This document shows, piece by piece, positions 7,137 through 15,078 of a stretch of DNA of 20,993 nt (positions are counted from its first letter, which is position 1; the number at the start of each line of letters is the position of its first letter). Made by a program: the position numbers and the translations under genes. Location of the stretch: the NCBI GenBank assembly GCA_964388965.1, contig CAYMCP010000064.1:1-20993 (forward strand), read 5' to 3'. Source of the DNA: Albibeggiatoa sp964388965 (GTDB lineage: Bacteria > Pseudomonadota > Gammaproteobacteria > Beggiatoales > Beggiatoaceae). The notes beneath the pieces are model-generated. The model was not told where the DNA came from. It saw only the letters and a list, made by a program, of their open reading frames with translations, and searched no databases.

Positions 7137-7267
7137 CCGACATTCCGCACGTAACGCAAAAAAAGTTTATTTTAGTTGCTTCTTTTGCAACTTGCGTAAT
7201 AGGAAGCCGAACCTTATGAAACTATACTAAAAATAATCTAAAAATTTCGTTAGGTGCGGAATATCGG
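7137..7267 (+). mobile_element. 131-bp MITE-like element, copy 1
   Basis: Non-coding element with 20-bp terminal inverted repeats: CCGACATTCCGCACGTAACG at the left, and a right end whose reverse complement is CCGATATTCCGCACCTAACG (18 of 20 match). It is flanked directly by a perfect 6-bp repeat ATAAAT (7131-7136 and 7268-7273), as left by transposition. A second copy of identical length lies inverted at 15079-15209, about 90% identical by eye without gaps. An internal GTTGC-N7-GCAAC hairpin is present. There is no transposase, so it would depend on one encoded elsewhere. The left target repeat shares its first base with the carA stop codon. Confidence 0.85.
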
Positions 7268-7289
7268 ATAAATAATACTTTTCGCTCTT

Positions 7290-7410
7290 AACTCACATTG
7301 AGCAGGTACCATGTTGTGGGGTTTGATATATCGAAGCGACACTATTTCCGGACAGCCACAAGATTTTGATTCGCAAGGGAGGGAGTAAAGACAAGGCGTA
7401 CCTTGTCTCT
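7290..7410 (+). repeat. Dispersed intergenic repeat, short form
   Basis: Shares its left part (CTCACATTG.GCAGG, then TGTGGGGTTTGATATAT) and right part (ACAAGATTTTGATTC.CAAGGGA ... CCTTGTCTCT) with 20768-20920, but the middle differs: about 25 bases here against about 63 there. It ends in a perfect hairpin, GACAAGG-CGTA-CCTTGTC (7389-7406). No protein is predicted. Together with the MITE just upstream it occupies most of the 413-base gap after carA. Confidence 0.7.
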
Positions 7411-7447
7411 GCGCTGTGCAAGAAAATATAATGATATTTTAACATAT

Positions 7448-7476
7448 TTGCTAAGATTTCAAATCCGTTCTATATC
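7448..7476 (+). promoter_or_regulatory. Candidate sigma70 promoter for the DUF6489-like gene
   Basis: TTGCTA, a 17-base spacer, then TATATC, about 70 bases before the start codon at 7545. Spacing is ideal and both hexamers are partial matches; AT-rich sequence makes chance matches common. Confidence 0.3.
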
Positions 7477-7544
7477 AAATATCCATCTAGTAACTATAGG
7501 CAATGTTTGCTACTCTAAACAAAATTAGTAAAAGGTTTTAGAAT

Positions 7545-7793
7545 ATGAAAATTAACATTGATATTGAGGCAACCCCTCAAGAAATCCGTAGTTTTTTTGG
7601 CTTACCTAATTTAGAGCCATTGCAAGATGAAATGATTGATATGATGCGCAAAAATATGAAAATGGAGGGGCTTGATCCACTCACAATGATTAAGGCTTTT
7701 ACACCTGATTCTTCGCCTGCATTTAACGCATTACAAAATACATTTTGGCAAGCAATGATGGGTAAAAAAGAAGCAGAATCAAAAGATACTTAG
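7545..7793 (+). CDS. DUF6489-like small protein
   Basis: An 82-residue acidic, Met-rich protein of unknown function. The opening MKINIDIEATPQEIRSFFGL and the phrase LPNLEPLQDEMIDMM match the pattern I associate with DUF6489 proteins of proteobacteria (MKxxxDxxxTPEEARxFxGLPDxxPLQ), followed by a helical middle and a tail with NTFWQAMMGKK. No signal peptide, membrane segment or cysteine is present, so it is probably cytoplasmic. A modest ribosome site (AAAGG) precedes the ATG. It stands alone, with a repeat-filled gap before it and a hairpin after. In related genomes such proteins are sometimes compared with phasin-like proteins by shape, but nothing here supports a specific role. Confidence 0.75.
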   Translation: MKINIDIEATPQEIRSFFGLPNLEPLQDEMIDMMRKNMKMEGLDPLTMIKAFTPDSSPAFNALQNTFWQAMMGKKEAESKDT

Positions 7794-7873
7794 TGTGAAA
7801 TTTATCCAAATATATCACGAAAAAATTGTATGTGTTGACTCATGGTGTGATGTTTTTTTATAAAAAATACTCT

Positions 7874-7903
7874 CTCACTCCTAAATTCCATTTTAGGAAT
7901 GAG
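7874..7903. terminator. Hairpin between the DUF6489-like gene and moaA
   Basis: CTCACTCCTAAA-TTCCAT-TTTAGGAATGAG forms a 12-bp stem with one mismatch on the + strand and is fully paired on the - strand. On the + strand it is followed by GTTTAATCTTT, a weak T-tract. It most likely ends the transcript of the upstream small gene, about 80 bases past its stop. Confidence 0.5.
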
Positions 7904-8018
7904 GTTTAATCTTTAAAATCAGCAAATGGTGATTATTTCTTACATCGAACTCAGATTATACGAGCAAATTGTGAAATAGTTTTTATTCCTAACTGTCAGT
8001 AAGTAAGGGGGAAGAAAT

Positions 8019-9005
8019 ATGGTGGAGACACTTAAAGATAGTTTTGGTCGCAAAATAGAATATCTACGCTTATCTGTCACTGATCGTTGTGATTTGCGTT
8101 GTTTCTACTGTATTCCAAAGGGATTTAAAGATTTTTCAACACCTAAACATTGGCTTAATTTTGACGAAATCGAGCGTATTGTTGCTATTTTTGGGCAACT
8201 TGGTGTCAGCAAATTACGTCTAACTGGTGGCGAACCATTAGTGCGCAAAAATTTACCCGAATTAGTACAAAAACTCGCCCAATTAAAAGGTATTAAAGAT
8301 TTATCACTTAGCACCAATGCTACGCAGTTAGCAAAATATGCAGATAGCTTAAAACAAAGTGGTGTATCACGCATTAATGTTAGCCTAGACACTTTAAATC
8401 CACAACGCTTTAAACATATTACAGGTGGTTGTTTAGAATCGGTTTTAGCAGGATTACAAGCGGCAAAGCAAGCCGGATTACACCCAATTAAAATTAATAT
8501 GGTGGTGATGAAAGATGTGAACGATGATGAAATTGAGGCAATGGTAGAATATTGTGCTGAAAATGATTTCACGCTACGTTTTATCGAAACGATGCCAATG
8601 GGTGAAACAGGTCAACAGGCTAGCGATAATTATATCAGTTTACAAACTGTAAAGACGCAGCTTGCTAAATCTTATAATTTGATCCCAACGTTGATGAGAA
8701 GCGGTGCAGGTCCTGCGCGTTATTTCAAAATACAAGGCACAAATCTAAAAATTGGGTTTATAACGCCATTATCACAACATTTCTGTGAAACTTGTAATCG
8801 AATTCGTTTATCTGTCGATGGAACGTTATACCTTTGTTTAGGTCAAGATGATAAGATGAATTTGCGTGACGCACTGCGTGAGGGAATGGACGATATTGAG
8901 TTGCGTCAACTGATTTTGCAAGCAATCGCACTGAAACCAGAAAAACATGAATTTAATCACAAACCAGACCAAGTTATGCGCATTATGTCTATGTCTGGTG
9001 GTTAG
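8019..9005 (+). CDS. moaA: GTP 3',8-cyclase (molybdenum cofactor synthesis)
   Basis: Radical SAM enzyme that turns GTP into 3',8-cyclo-7,8-dihydro-GTP, the first step of molybdenum cofactor synthesis. The N-terminal SAM-binding cluster uses C24, C28 and C31 in CDLRCFYC, and the C-terminal substrate-binding cluster uses C256, C259 and C273 (FCETCNRIRL ... YLCLG). The GGEP motif is at 70-73, and the chain ends in MSMSGG, keeping the C-terminal Gly-Gly that reaches into the MoaA active site. Its 328 residues are normal. A strong ribosome site (AAGGGGGAAG) fixes the ATG. It would need MoaC next in the pathway, which is not here; moeA follows 2.4 kb downstream on the same strand. I saw no Moco riboswitch in the 225-base leader region. 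Confidence 0.97.
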   Translation: MVETLKDSFGRKIEYLRLSVTDRCDLRCFYCIPKGFKDFSTPKHWLNFDEIERIVAIFGQLGVSKLRLTGGEPLVRKNLPELVQKLAQLKGIKDLSLSTNATQLAKYADSLKQSGVSRINVSLDTLNPQRFKHITGGCLESVLAGLQAAKQAGLHPIKINMVVMKDVNDDEIEAMVEYCAENDFTLRFIETMPMGETGQQASDNYISLQTVKTQLAKSYNLIPTLMRSGAGPARYFKIQGTNLKIGFITPLSQHFCETCNRIRLSVDGTLYLCLGQDDKMNLRDALREGMDDIELRQLILQAIALKPEKHEFNHKPDQVMRIMSMSGG

Positions 9006-9067
9006 TTAAGCAATCAACGCCCCATAACAACAAATTTAATGCAGACCAAACCCAGAGGGGAATCGAT

Positions 9068-9541
9068 ATGAAAATCAATAACTTTGTAGAATGGACGGAT
9101 GAGCTTAGTGTTGGTATTCAAGAAATTGATGAGCAACACAAAATATTGGTAGGTTTGTTAAATCGGCTATATGAGTCAATTATCTTGCGTACTGATAGCG
9201 AAGAGGCTGCAAACGTGCTTAAAGAATTGTCACAATACACAATTGTGCACTTTGCAGTTGAAGAAAGTTTAATGCGTATTTTGGGTTATGACGACTATGA
9301 AGAGCATAAAAAACATCATGAAGAACTGACTCAACAAGTCGTTGATTTGTCTAATAGAGTGAGTAGTGGCAAATTATCTTCTAGCATGGAGTTATTAAAT
9401 TTTTTGAAAAATTGGCTTACAAAACACATTTTAATCGAAGACAAGCGTTATAGTTCACATTTCCTCGAATGTGGTGTTAAAAAGTCCTGGGCTAAGCAAA
9501 ATTGGGTGGGACGAATCTGGAACGTGGTGCATCATCACTAA
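9068..9541 (+). CDS. Bacteriohemerythrin
   Basis: Small non-heme di-iron O2-binding protein thought to store, carry or sense oxygen. All seven ligands of the family are visible in order: H24 (DEQHK), H61 and E65 (HFAVEE), H80 and H84 (HKKHH), H120 and D125 (HILIED). The opening FVEWTDELSVGIQEIDEQH is classic. At 157 residues it is longer than the ~130-residue core; the tail from about 136 (WAKQNWVGRIWNVVHHH) is Trp-rich and basic and ends in three histidines, perhaps an amphipathic or metal-binding tail. A strong GAGGGGA ribosome site precedes the ATG. It starts 62 bases after moaA and 30 bases before the M48 protease gene, so it may be co-transcribed with both. Confidence 0.94.
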   Translation: MKINNFVEWTDELSVGIQEIDEQHKILVGLLNRLYESIILRTDSEEAANVLKELSQYTIVHFAVEESLMRILGYDDYEEHKKHHEELTQQVVDLSNRVSSGKLSSSMELLNFLKNWLTKHILIEDKRYSSHFLECGVKKSWAKQNWVGRIWNVVHHH

Positions 9542-9571
9542 GTATTTTTATTTTAATATAGGCGAGCTGAC

Positions 9572-10378
9572 ATGCGTTTTTCTATTATTCTAAGAGTTGT
9601 ACCTATCGTTTTGTTCCTAGTATATGCAGCTTATTATTACATGACGCATACTGAGTATGTTCCAATTACAGGACGACAACAATTAGTAGATTTAACTGTC
9701 GAAGAAGAAAAAAAGTTGGGTATTCAGTCTTATCAGGAAATTTTACAGCAATCAAAAATTGTCCAACAGGGCGAATTGGTCGAACAAATCCGCAAAATAG
9801 GGGAACGTATTGCCGCCATTGCTAACTTGCCTCATGCCGCTTGGGAGTTTAATTTAATTCATTCACCACAATTAAATGCGTTTGCCTTACCGGGGGGGAA
9901 AGTTGCCGTTTATACAGGTATTGTACCTATCGCTGATAATGTGAATGGTATGGCTGTGATTATGGGGCATGAAATCGCCCATGTAATTGCGCGACATGGT
10001 GCTGAACGATTAGCTTATGAAAAGTTGAAAAATTTAGGGATGTTGGCGGTAACGGTTTCAGTCAGCGATATGGATTTAAAAACTCAAGCTGTCGTCATGG
10101 GTGCGATGGGATTAGGATCGCATTACGGTATGACATTGCCGTTTTCTCGATTGCATGAATCAGAAGCGGATTATATTGGCTTGTTGCTCATGTCTCGCGC
10201 TTGTTTTGATCCTAACGAAGCCCCTAAGTTTTGGCAACGCATGACTAAGGCAAGCAGTAGCGACGCTCAACTTGCTGAATTTATGTCTACTCATCCTTCC
10301 CATGATAGCCGCATTAAACAGCTACAAGAATGGATACCAGAAGCATTACAAGAACGGCAAAAATTTTGTAAAAATTAG
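9572..10378 (+). CDS. M48-family membrane-anchored metalloprotease
   Basis: Zinc protease of the Ste24/HtpX/BepA class, probably acting on periplasmic or membrane proteins. An N-terminal hydrophobic segment (residues about 4-24) serves as signal anchor. The zinc motif HEIAH is at 133-137 in VIMGHEIAHVIARHGAERL, the third ligand is in LHESEAD (E196, D200), and SxHPSHDSRI near the C-terminus is typical of the YggG/LoiP-like subgroup. The 268 residues comprise a single protease domain without TPR repeats, so it is closer to LoiP than to BepA. It begins 30 bases after the bacteriohemerythrin stop. The ribosome site is moderate (AGGCGAG). Confidence 0.92.
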   Translation: MRFSIILRVVPIVLFLVYAAYYYMTHTEYVPITGRQQLVDLTVEEEKKLGIQSYQEILQQSKIVQQGELVEQIRKIGERIAAIANLPHAAWEFNLIHSPQLNAFALPGGKVAVYTGIVPIADNVNGMAVIMGHEIAHVIARHGAERLAYEKLKNLGMLAVTVSVSDMDLKTQAVVMGAMGLGSHYGMTLPFSRLHESEADYIGLLLMSRACFDPNEAPKFWQRMTKASSSDAQLAEFMSTHPSHDSRIKQLQEWIPEALQERQKFCKN

Positions 10379-10422
10379 CATTTTTATTGAAAATATAAAT
10401 TCATAGCTATGTAGAAAGAACA

Positions 10423-11274
10423 ATGCAATTAAAAATTTTATTATTTTTACTATATGGTTTTCCATTGTTAATGCTAAATTACGGCGCATTTTCCTGTACA
10501 GTGGTAGCAAATGCACAACTACTTGAAAATGATAACAATATAAAAATAATTCGCAATATGCAAGAGCAAATATTAATGCCAAATGCTAATTTATGTATTG
10601 GAGATATTATCATTGTACCAGAATCCGCGATTGAATCTGTCATATTACACTATTATAGTCAAAATTTAGAGCAAAAACAATTAGTTGCTGGAGAGCATTA
10701 TGAAATAATCGGATTAGATAAACCATGTGATGAATGGTGTGAAATCAATCAGAAAACAAAACGTTTATATGTATATTTAACCCGTAAAAATATTAGCCCA
10801 CCAAAGCACATTACGGAAACAGAACGCGGTGATGATGAAAGTTTATCAACTAGCACTTTAATCGTATCACAACCACTCTATTTATTTGCAGATAATGGTA
10901 AAATTAATTTTTTTTGGAAAGGTGGTGAACCACCCTATCAACTTTTTGTGAAAGATAAAAAAGAACAAACCCTGATTTCAAAGCAGAAATTGTATGAAAA
11001 ACACGTAGAATTTGAGATAACAAATGTTAATTTAAATCAGACTTATCAGTTAATTATACAAGATAGGCAACAAAATCACCTTGAAGTTGGTATTGTTTTT
11101 AGATTACCTCCTTTTCCACTCGACCCAGATGAAAATAAATTATTACGTTTAACTCGTTTATTGCGCGATACGGAACGTAATTGGCGATTGGAAGTGTGGC
11201 GACAATTGCAATCATTAGGCAATACGCGAAAAGTTAATAAATTTAAAGCGCATTTGATTGTCGGTGATTTTTAA
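10423..11274 (+). CDS. Unknown exported protein
   Basis: I do not recognise this 283-residue protein. It starts with a hydrophobic segment (KILLFLLYGFPLLMLNYGAF) that looks like a signal peptide or anchor; a cysteine follows (AFSC), but the preceding residues are a poor lipobox. The body is rich in alternating hydrophobic residues, suggesting beta structure, with a Cys pair (KPCDEWCEI) and an Ig-like stretch around FWKGGEPPYQLFVKDK and TYQLIIQDR, followed by a proline patch (RLPPFPLDPDENK) and a basic helical C-terminus (LLRLTRLLRDTERNWRLEVW). Gene-like base use and the 44-base gap after the protease gene argue that it is real and perhaps co-transcribed. A role at the cell envelope is an inference from the signal only. 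Confidence 0.7.
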   Translation: MQLKILLFLLYGFPLLMLNYGAFSCTVVANAQLLENDNNIKIIRNMQEQILMPNANLCIGDIIIVPESAIESVILHYYSQNLEQKQLVAGEHYEIIGLDKPCDEWCEINQKTKRLYVYLTRKNISPPKHITETERGDDESLSTSTLIVSQPLYLFADNGKINFFWKGGEPPYQLFVKDKKEQTLISKQKLYEKHVEFEITNVNLNQTYQLIIQDRQQNHLEVGIVFRLPPFPLDPDENKLLRLTRLLRDTERNWRLEVWRQLQSLGNTRKVNKFKAHLIVGDF

Positions 11275-11370
11275 GCGATAGGCAAATTTTAAGCTAAGAT
11301 TAAATATTGCAATTTTGTTGCATTTTAGTACATACTAATACTCAAGTTTAAACTGAGTTAAAACCTCCCA

Positions 11371-12630
11371 ATGACAATCGCCCACCAACCAAGCTGTGCA
11401 GATGAAAATACAGCACATTTATCTGTTAGCCAAGCACTTGAACGTATTACTCAAACCGTCCAACCGATTACAGGTTATGAGCAAGTGCATTTATGTAACG
11501 CATTAGGACGTGTGTTAGCAGAAGATATTAGCTCGCCGATGCAAGTACCCAGTTATACCAATTCAGCGATGGATGGTTATGCAATTAACGCGACGGATTT
11601 AACGACTGACAGTATACAAAGTTTACAATTAATCGGGTCTGTATTTGCGGGACATCCGTTTGAACAAATCGTACAGTCTGGGCAATGTGTGCGGATTATG
11701 ACTGGTGCAGCATTACCACAAGGTGTTGATACTGTGATGATGCAAGAACACGTCGAAGTAGACGGCGAACAAATCAAATTTAATCCACAGCAACATAAAG
11801 CACGACAAAATGTGCGCCTAGTAGGTGAAGACATTCAAGTTGGTCAAGTCGTTTTGAAGCGCGGTAAACAAATTTTACCACCAGAATTAGGCTTATTAGC
11901 CTCATTGGGAATAGCAGAAGTCAAAGTTAAACCAAGATTGCGCGTGGCTTTTTTTTCCACAGGTGATGAATTATCTCCTATTGGACAACCTCTAAAAAGC
12001 GGACAAATTTACGATAGTAATCGTTATCAACTATTTGGCGTTTTGGCACGGCTTAACATCAAAACGATTGATATGGGAATCGTAGCAGATGACTTAACCA
12101 CCATAGAACAAGCATTTATCACCGCGTCGCAATGCGCTGATGTTATCATTACCTCAGGTGGCGTGTCTGTTGGTGACGCTGATTATGTGAAGCAAGTATT
12201 GGATAAATTAGGAAAAATTAATTTTTGGAAAATCGCCATGAAGCCCGGACATCCTCTGACTTTCGGCGAAATCAATCAAACTACTTTTTTTGGTTTACCC
12301 GGCAATCCCGTTTCTGCGTTGGTCACGTTTTACCAATTTGTACAACCCGCCTTACAACGCATGATGGGTCAAACCAACATGATACAACCTACTTGGAAAG
12401 TCCGTTGTTTGTCAGATTTGAAAAAGAAAAAAGGGCGTACTGAATTCCAACGTGGCATATTACAACAAGATGAAAATGGTGAGTGGGTCGTATGCCCGAC
12501 AGGGGCGCAAGGATCACACATGATTCGTTCTATGAGTGAAGCAAATTGTTTTATTGTGTTGCAAGAACACCAAACTGTGGTAAATAAATCTGAATATGTG
12601 ACTGTACAACCACTCGTTGGACTATTATGA
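11371..12630 (+). CDS. moeA: Molybdopterin molybdenumtransferase
   Basis: Inserts molybdenum into adenylylated molybdopterin, the last general step of cofactor synthesis. The 419 residues contain the full set of MoeA motifs: SAMDGYA (65-71), GAALPQGVDTVMMQEH (112-127), FSTGDEL (195-201), GQIYDSN (211-217), TSGGVSVGDADY (261-272), KPGHPL (291-296) and GLPGNPVSA (308-316), then a C-terminal domain with RTEFQRG. The order matches domains III, I/II and IV. The ATG at 11371 is preceded only by AACCTCCCA, with no clear ribosome site, though the N-terminus SVSQALERI aligns with the expected start. MogA/MoaB partners are not in the window. Confidence 0.96.
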   Translation: MTIAHQPSCADENTAHLSVSQALERITQTVQPITGYEQVHLCNALGRVLAEDISSPMQVPSYTNSAMDGYAINATDLTTDSIQSLQLIGSVFAGHPFEQIVQSGQCVRIMTGAALPQGVDTVMMQEHVEVDGEQIKFNPQQHKARQNVRLVGEDIQVGQVVLKRGKQILPPELGLLASLGIAEVKVKPRLRVAFFSTGDELSPIGQPLKSGQIYDSNRYQLFGVLARLNIKTIDMGIVADDLTTIEQAFITASQCADVIITSGGVSVGDADYVKQVLDKLGKINFWKIAMKPGHPLTFGEINQTTFFGLPGNPVSALVTFYQFVQPALQRMMGQTNMIQPTWKVRCLSDLKKKKGRTEFQRGILQQDENGEWVVCPTGAQGSHMIRSMSEANCFIVLQEHQTVVNKSEYVTVQPLVGLL

Positions 12631-12681
12631 TAGTAGTGTTAGCGGAATTTTAATAAAAAACCTTATATTGAGGAAGTGTAT

Positions 12682-13725
12682 ATGAAATTATTAAGAAACG
12701 TATATTTAACTGCATTGACTGCTACCGCCCTAACGGTTGCGGCTCCTGCTCAAGCAGAAATTGTTGCAGAGGATATTTTGCAAGGTGTGACACTAAGCGG
12801 TTTAATCGAAGTAAATGCTTGGCAAGGTGAAGATTACACCGGTATTGATAGTAGCGATTTGACTTTGGCGACTGTTGAATTATCCATTGACGCGCAATTA
12901 CATAAATGGGTAAGTGGTCACATTACATTTTTATTTGAAGAAGATGCAACGGAAGAAGTTATTGTAGATGCCGGTTACGTTACTATTGGCAATACCGATT
13001 ATTCACCATTGTACGTTTCTGTTGGGCGTATGTATCTATTCGGCGGTTATGAAACTAATATGATTTCTGATCCGTTGACCTTAGAAATCGGTGAAACGCA
13101 AATTTCAGCATTAAAGGTCGGTTTTGAAGCCGCTGGGGCTTACGGCTCATTATATGCCTACAATGGCGATACGCAGAAAGATGAGGACGATACAATTGAG
13201 AATTTTGGGGCAAGTTTAGGTTATGCCTATGATAATAATGGATTATCGCTAGATGTTGGTGTGGATTACACAAGCAATTTACTTGATTCTGCTAGTTTAC
13301 TCGACGCAATTGCTAATCCCACAGGTGTTGATGATTATGTTGGTGGCATCGTTGCTCATGCGATTTTAAATGCAGGTGGTTTTAACTTTATCGCAGAGTA
13401 TTTAATGGCATTAGACCCTATTAAAGCAGTTGATTTTTCATTCAACGGTAATGACGCAGAACCTACTGCATTAAATGTAGAAGCGGCTTATACGGCACCA
13501 TTAGGCGGTAAAGATGTCACTTTTGCAATTGGTTATCAAACAACTGAAGAGGCTTTAGGTTTAGGTTTAGCTGAAAGTAGAATGTTAGTCGGTGTAGGTG
13601 TAGGTCTTTTTGATAATACAACATTAAAATTTGAATGGAAACGCGATACTGATTATGAAACCGTTGACGGCGGTACGGGCAACGATGCAGATACTTTTAC
13701 AGCACAAGTAGCAATCACATTTTAA
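12682..13725 (+). CDS. LbtU-like outer-membrane porin
   Basis: Outer-membrane beta-barrel of 347 residues, most like the LbtU siderophore porin family first described in Legionella. It has a clear signal peptide (KLLRNVYLTALTATALTVAA, cleavage near AQA-E at 25/26), then GVTLSGLIEVNAW, repeated amphipathic strands, the VSVGRMYLFGGYETNMISDP region typical of the family, and a terminal phenylalanine (AQVAITF) as used for barrel assembly. A GTG at 12676 lengthens the frame by two codons, but AGGA at 12671-12674 is well spaced for the ATG at 12682. It lies 51 bases after moeA. Whether its cargo is a siderophore, metal or other solute cannot be read from the sequence; the family name is by resemblance. 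Confidence 0.72.
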   Translation: MKLLRNVYLTALTATALTVAAPAQAEIVAEDILQGVTLSGLIEVNAWQGEDYTGIDSSDLTLATVELSIDAQLHKWVSGHITFLFEEDATEEVIVDAGYVTIGNTDYSPLYVSVGRMYLFGGYETNMISDPLTLEIGETQISALKVGFEAAGAYGSLYAYNGDTQKDEDDTIENFGASLGYAYDNNGLSLDVGVDYTSNLLDSASLLDAIANPTGVDDYVGGIVAHAILNAGGFNFIAEYLMALDPIKAVDFSFNGNDAEPTALNVEAAYTAPLGGKDVTFAIGYQTTEEALGLGLAESRMLVGVGVGLFDNTTLKFEWKRDTDYETVDGGTGNDADTFTAQVAITF

Positions 13726-13930
13726 GTACACTGATTACTTTTTCTTATCTCAAAATTTCTGTACATGACTTGTTTTTTTATTCTTACTAAGAATTAGGAC
13801 TTTCGTGTGCAGTGCCCCAAGTAAAACAAATCTAACAAGCAAGTAAGGTGGACAAAATAGCAATTGATTTCTGAGCTAGTCAAACCTATTTTCTACTGGT
13901 CGCATCGTGACAGCTTTAAGGATATTAATC

Positions 13931-14401
13931 ATGGCAGTAAAAAAAGCCAAAGTACCAGATAATACAATTTGTTTAAATAAAAAAGCCAGTTATGATTTTT
14001 TCTTTTTAGAACGTTATGAAGCAGGTTTAGCCCTAGAAGGCTGGGAAGTTAAAAGTTTACGCTCAGGAAAAGGACAGTTGCGTGATTCTTATGTCATTAT
14101 CAGAAATGGTGAAGCCTTTTTGCTTGGCGCATTGATTACGCCATTATCAACAGCTTCGACTCATATTCATCCCGAACAACAACGCACTCGTAAATTATTA
14201 TTACATCGAGAAGAATTAAATAAGTTAATTGGTGCTGTAGAACGCAAAGGACAAACCATTGTACCAATTAGCATGTATTGGAAAAAGGGCAAAGCGAAAT
14301 TACAGATTGCTTTAGCTAAGGGTAAAAAGGAATTTGATAAACGCGACACTGAGAAAAACCGCGATTGGCAACGTGAAAAAGAACGTTTATTTAAGCGTTA
14401 A
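13931..14401 (+). CDS. smpB: SsrA-binding protein
   Basis: Binds tmRNA and brings it to stalled ribosomes for trans-translation. The 156 residues from the ATG at 13931 contain the conserved core NKKASYDFFFLERYEAGLAL, EGWEVKSLRSGKGQLRDSYV, and the basic C-terminal tail (KGKKEFDKRDTEKNRDWQRE) that folds into the mRNA channel. I prefer 13931 over the in-frame GTG at 13907 because AAGGA lies 7 bases before it and MAVKKAKVPDNTI fits family N-termini. The tmRNA gene is not next to it. It is the last + strand gene of the block and converges on gspG. Confidence 0.96.
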   Translation: MAVKKAKVPDNTICLNKKASYDFFFLERYEAGLALEGWEVKSLRSGKGQLRDSYVIIRNGEAFLLGALITPLSTASTHIHPEQQRTRKLLLHREELNKLIGAVERKGQTIVPISMYWKKGKAKLQIALAKGKKEFDKRDTEKNRDWQREKERLFKR

Positions 14402-14590
14402 TGTAGTATAGGGCGTAAAATCTCCACGCTCAGAACAAGGCAACAAGCGTAGCCTTCGGTGCAATTAAATACGTTTATGATTTGAGTAAGTTGCCCAGTT
14501 TTCAATAAAGCGCGACTTTAAAGTCTTGACGACTAACAGTTAAAGCCATGCGATGATTATTGTTGAGGATTTGAGAGAATGGGGAGAATG

Positions 14591-15013
14591 TCAACGATCA
14601 TTCCAATTACTCCAATCCTGATTGACACCTTCCCCCTCAGGTTGACCATCTGCACCGTATGACCAAATGTCAATTTCACCGTGCAGTCCCGGACTTAAAT
14701 AATTATAAGCAAATCCCCACGGGTCTTTTGGTAGGCGGTCTAAATACCCTCCTTGTTTCCAATTTGGCGCAGCAGGTGTGCCTTGTGGTCTCATTACTAA
14801 AGCTTCTAAACCCTGATCAGTGCTGGGATAAATGTAATTGTCTAATTTGTATAAATTTAGAGCTGCCTCGATAGCACGAATATCTTGACGTACTTTAGTA
14901 ATTCGCGCCTCGTCGGGACGATTCATGATTTTTGGTACCACCAGTGCCGCTAACACACCTAAAATGACAACTACAACCATAATTTCAATTAGGGTAAAAC
15001 CTTGTTGTTTCAT
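14591..15013 (-). CDS. gspG: Type II secretion major pseudopilin
   Basis: Main subunit of the periplasmic pseudopilus of the type II secretion system. The prepilin signal is short: MKQQG is cleaved before FTLIEIMVVVVILGVLAALV by the prepilin peptidase, leaving Glu at mature position 5. The globular part has the family signatures RQDIRAIEAALNLYKLDN, STDQGLEAL, LPKDPWG and the calcium-site region WSYGADGQPEGEG. Length (140) is normal. A good ribosome site (AAGGATTATT before ATG) supports the start. It lies 437 bases downstream of gspD on the same strand, separated from it by a mobile element; gspH-K do not follow. Confidence 0.96.
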   Translation of the reverse strand: MKQQGFTLIEIMVVVVILGVLAALVVPKIMNRPDEARITKVRQDIRAIEAALNLYKLDNYIYPSTDQGLEALVMRPQGTPAAPNWKQGGYLDRLPKDPWGFAYNYLSPGLHGEIDIWSYGADGQPEGEGVNQDWSNWNDR

Positions 15014-15078
15014 AATAATCCTTCTATAGAATGATTGTAACTACCTAGCTAACCTATGCCAGAAATTTAGTATTAAAC

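Noticed and set aside
7794..8018. Moco riboswitch upstream of moaA
   Set aside because: No conserved Moco-motif core found; the only structure is a simple hairpin near the upstream gene.
5998..8030. carA and moaA both begin ATGGTGGAGAC
   Set aside because: Eleven identical bases at two unrelated starts is striking, but flanks and proteins diverge at once, and for carA the sequence is better read as an internal ribosome site. Probably chance.
12225..12443. 72-residue + strand frame inside moeA
   Set aside because: Out-of-frame shadow of moeA, whose motifs continue unbroken through the region.
14402..14590. tmRNA gene next to smpB
   Set aside because: No tRNA-Ala-like acceptor arm or tag-coding frame; the gap holds only a 12-bp palindrome (GACTTTAAAGTC, 14514-14525) and no convincing terminator.
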